Positions 33,438-33,499 of a DNA stretch of 33,499 bases are shown in pieces. Position 1 is the first letter of the stretch. Every line of letters starts with the position of its first letter. A program made the translations under genes and the position numbers. Under the pieces are notes generated by a model that worked only from the letters and a program-made list of their open reading frames with translations, had not been told where the DNA came from and did not search any database. The DNA is from Micromonospora qiuiae (GTDB lineage Bacteria > Actinomycetota > Actinomycetes > Mycobacteriales > Micromonosporaceae): contig NZ_BOPC01000035.1 of the NCBI RefSeq assembly GCF_016863555.1, forward strand, positions 1 to 33,499, given 5' to 3'.

Positions 33438-33499
33438 TGCGGGGTGCGGGGTGCGGGGTGCGGGGTGCGGGGTGCGGGGTGCGGGGTGCGGGATGCGGG
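33438..33499. repeat. 7-bp tandem repeat reaching the window end
   Basis: Eight units of TGCGGGG (the eighth reads TGCGGGA) plus six bases. It continues beyond the window. Its complement CGCACCCC is the core of the 16-bp repeats at 33271-33318. Confidence 0.85.

Overview
The window is very GC-rich, tightly packed actinomycete chromosome. The order polA - rpsA - coaE - uvrB - terC - typA on a high-GC background, a mycothiol-dependent enzyme, an Scr1-type DUF5753 regulator, and intergenic hairpins of the AAGGGCCCC and CGATCTTGCA types all point to Micromonosporaceae (Micromonospora or a close relative). The genus is inferred, not proven. No tRNA, rRNA or CRISPR array was found.

Layout. 1-1510: a TnpB gene of the IS200/IS605 superfamily whose 3' end carries paired hairpins, probably the omega-RNA scaffold and right end. 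It abuts polA (1550-4249). 4307-7707: a reverse-strand block with a DUF6624 lipoprotein, a MerR regulator, an SDR oxidoreductase with a MerR-like operator, a DUF3140/DUF2945 pair and a Uma2 nuclease-fold protein. 7762-8565: a methyltransferase. 8923-15959: ribosomal protein S1, a CoaE-GrpB fusion, a reverse-strand membrane protein with a duplicated outer domain, and uvrB. 16071-19318: a DUF5753 regulator, a monooxygenase-fold protein, TerC and a serine hydrolase. 19402-22383: divergent typA and a lytic transglycosylase. 22415-26952: an MMPL transporter divergent from a MarR-CocE hydrolase operon, with inverted half-sites between them. 27014-28060: a cold-shock protein divergent from a DedA protein. 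28111-32056, reverse strand: a large DUF4082/DMFase-like protein without signal peptide, then an MBL hydrolase preceded by a mycothiol-dependent isomerase in one operon. 32174-33257: a 13-codon leader ORF and an RsgA GTPase. The window ends in low-complexity and palindromic DNA.

How the genes work together. The core genes serve DNA repair (polA, uvrB), translation and ribosome function (rpsA, typA, rsgA) and coenzyme A synthesis (coaE). Between them sit small self-regulated accessory units: MerR/SDR, MarR/MMPL/CocE and MBL/mycothiol isomerase. Many genes show a TAnnnT -10 box 6-7 nt before the start codon (polA, Uma2, methyltransferase, uvrB, dedA, isomerase), which suggests leaderless mRNAs. 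The uvrB promoter also matches the RecA-independent (PafBC-type) DNA-damage motif. The items most worth a second look are the TnpB/omega-RNA reading toward polA, the short ORFs upstream of rpsA and rsgA, the MerR and MarR operators, the duplicated-domain membrane protein, and the DUF4082-DMFase fusion.
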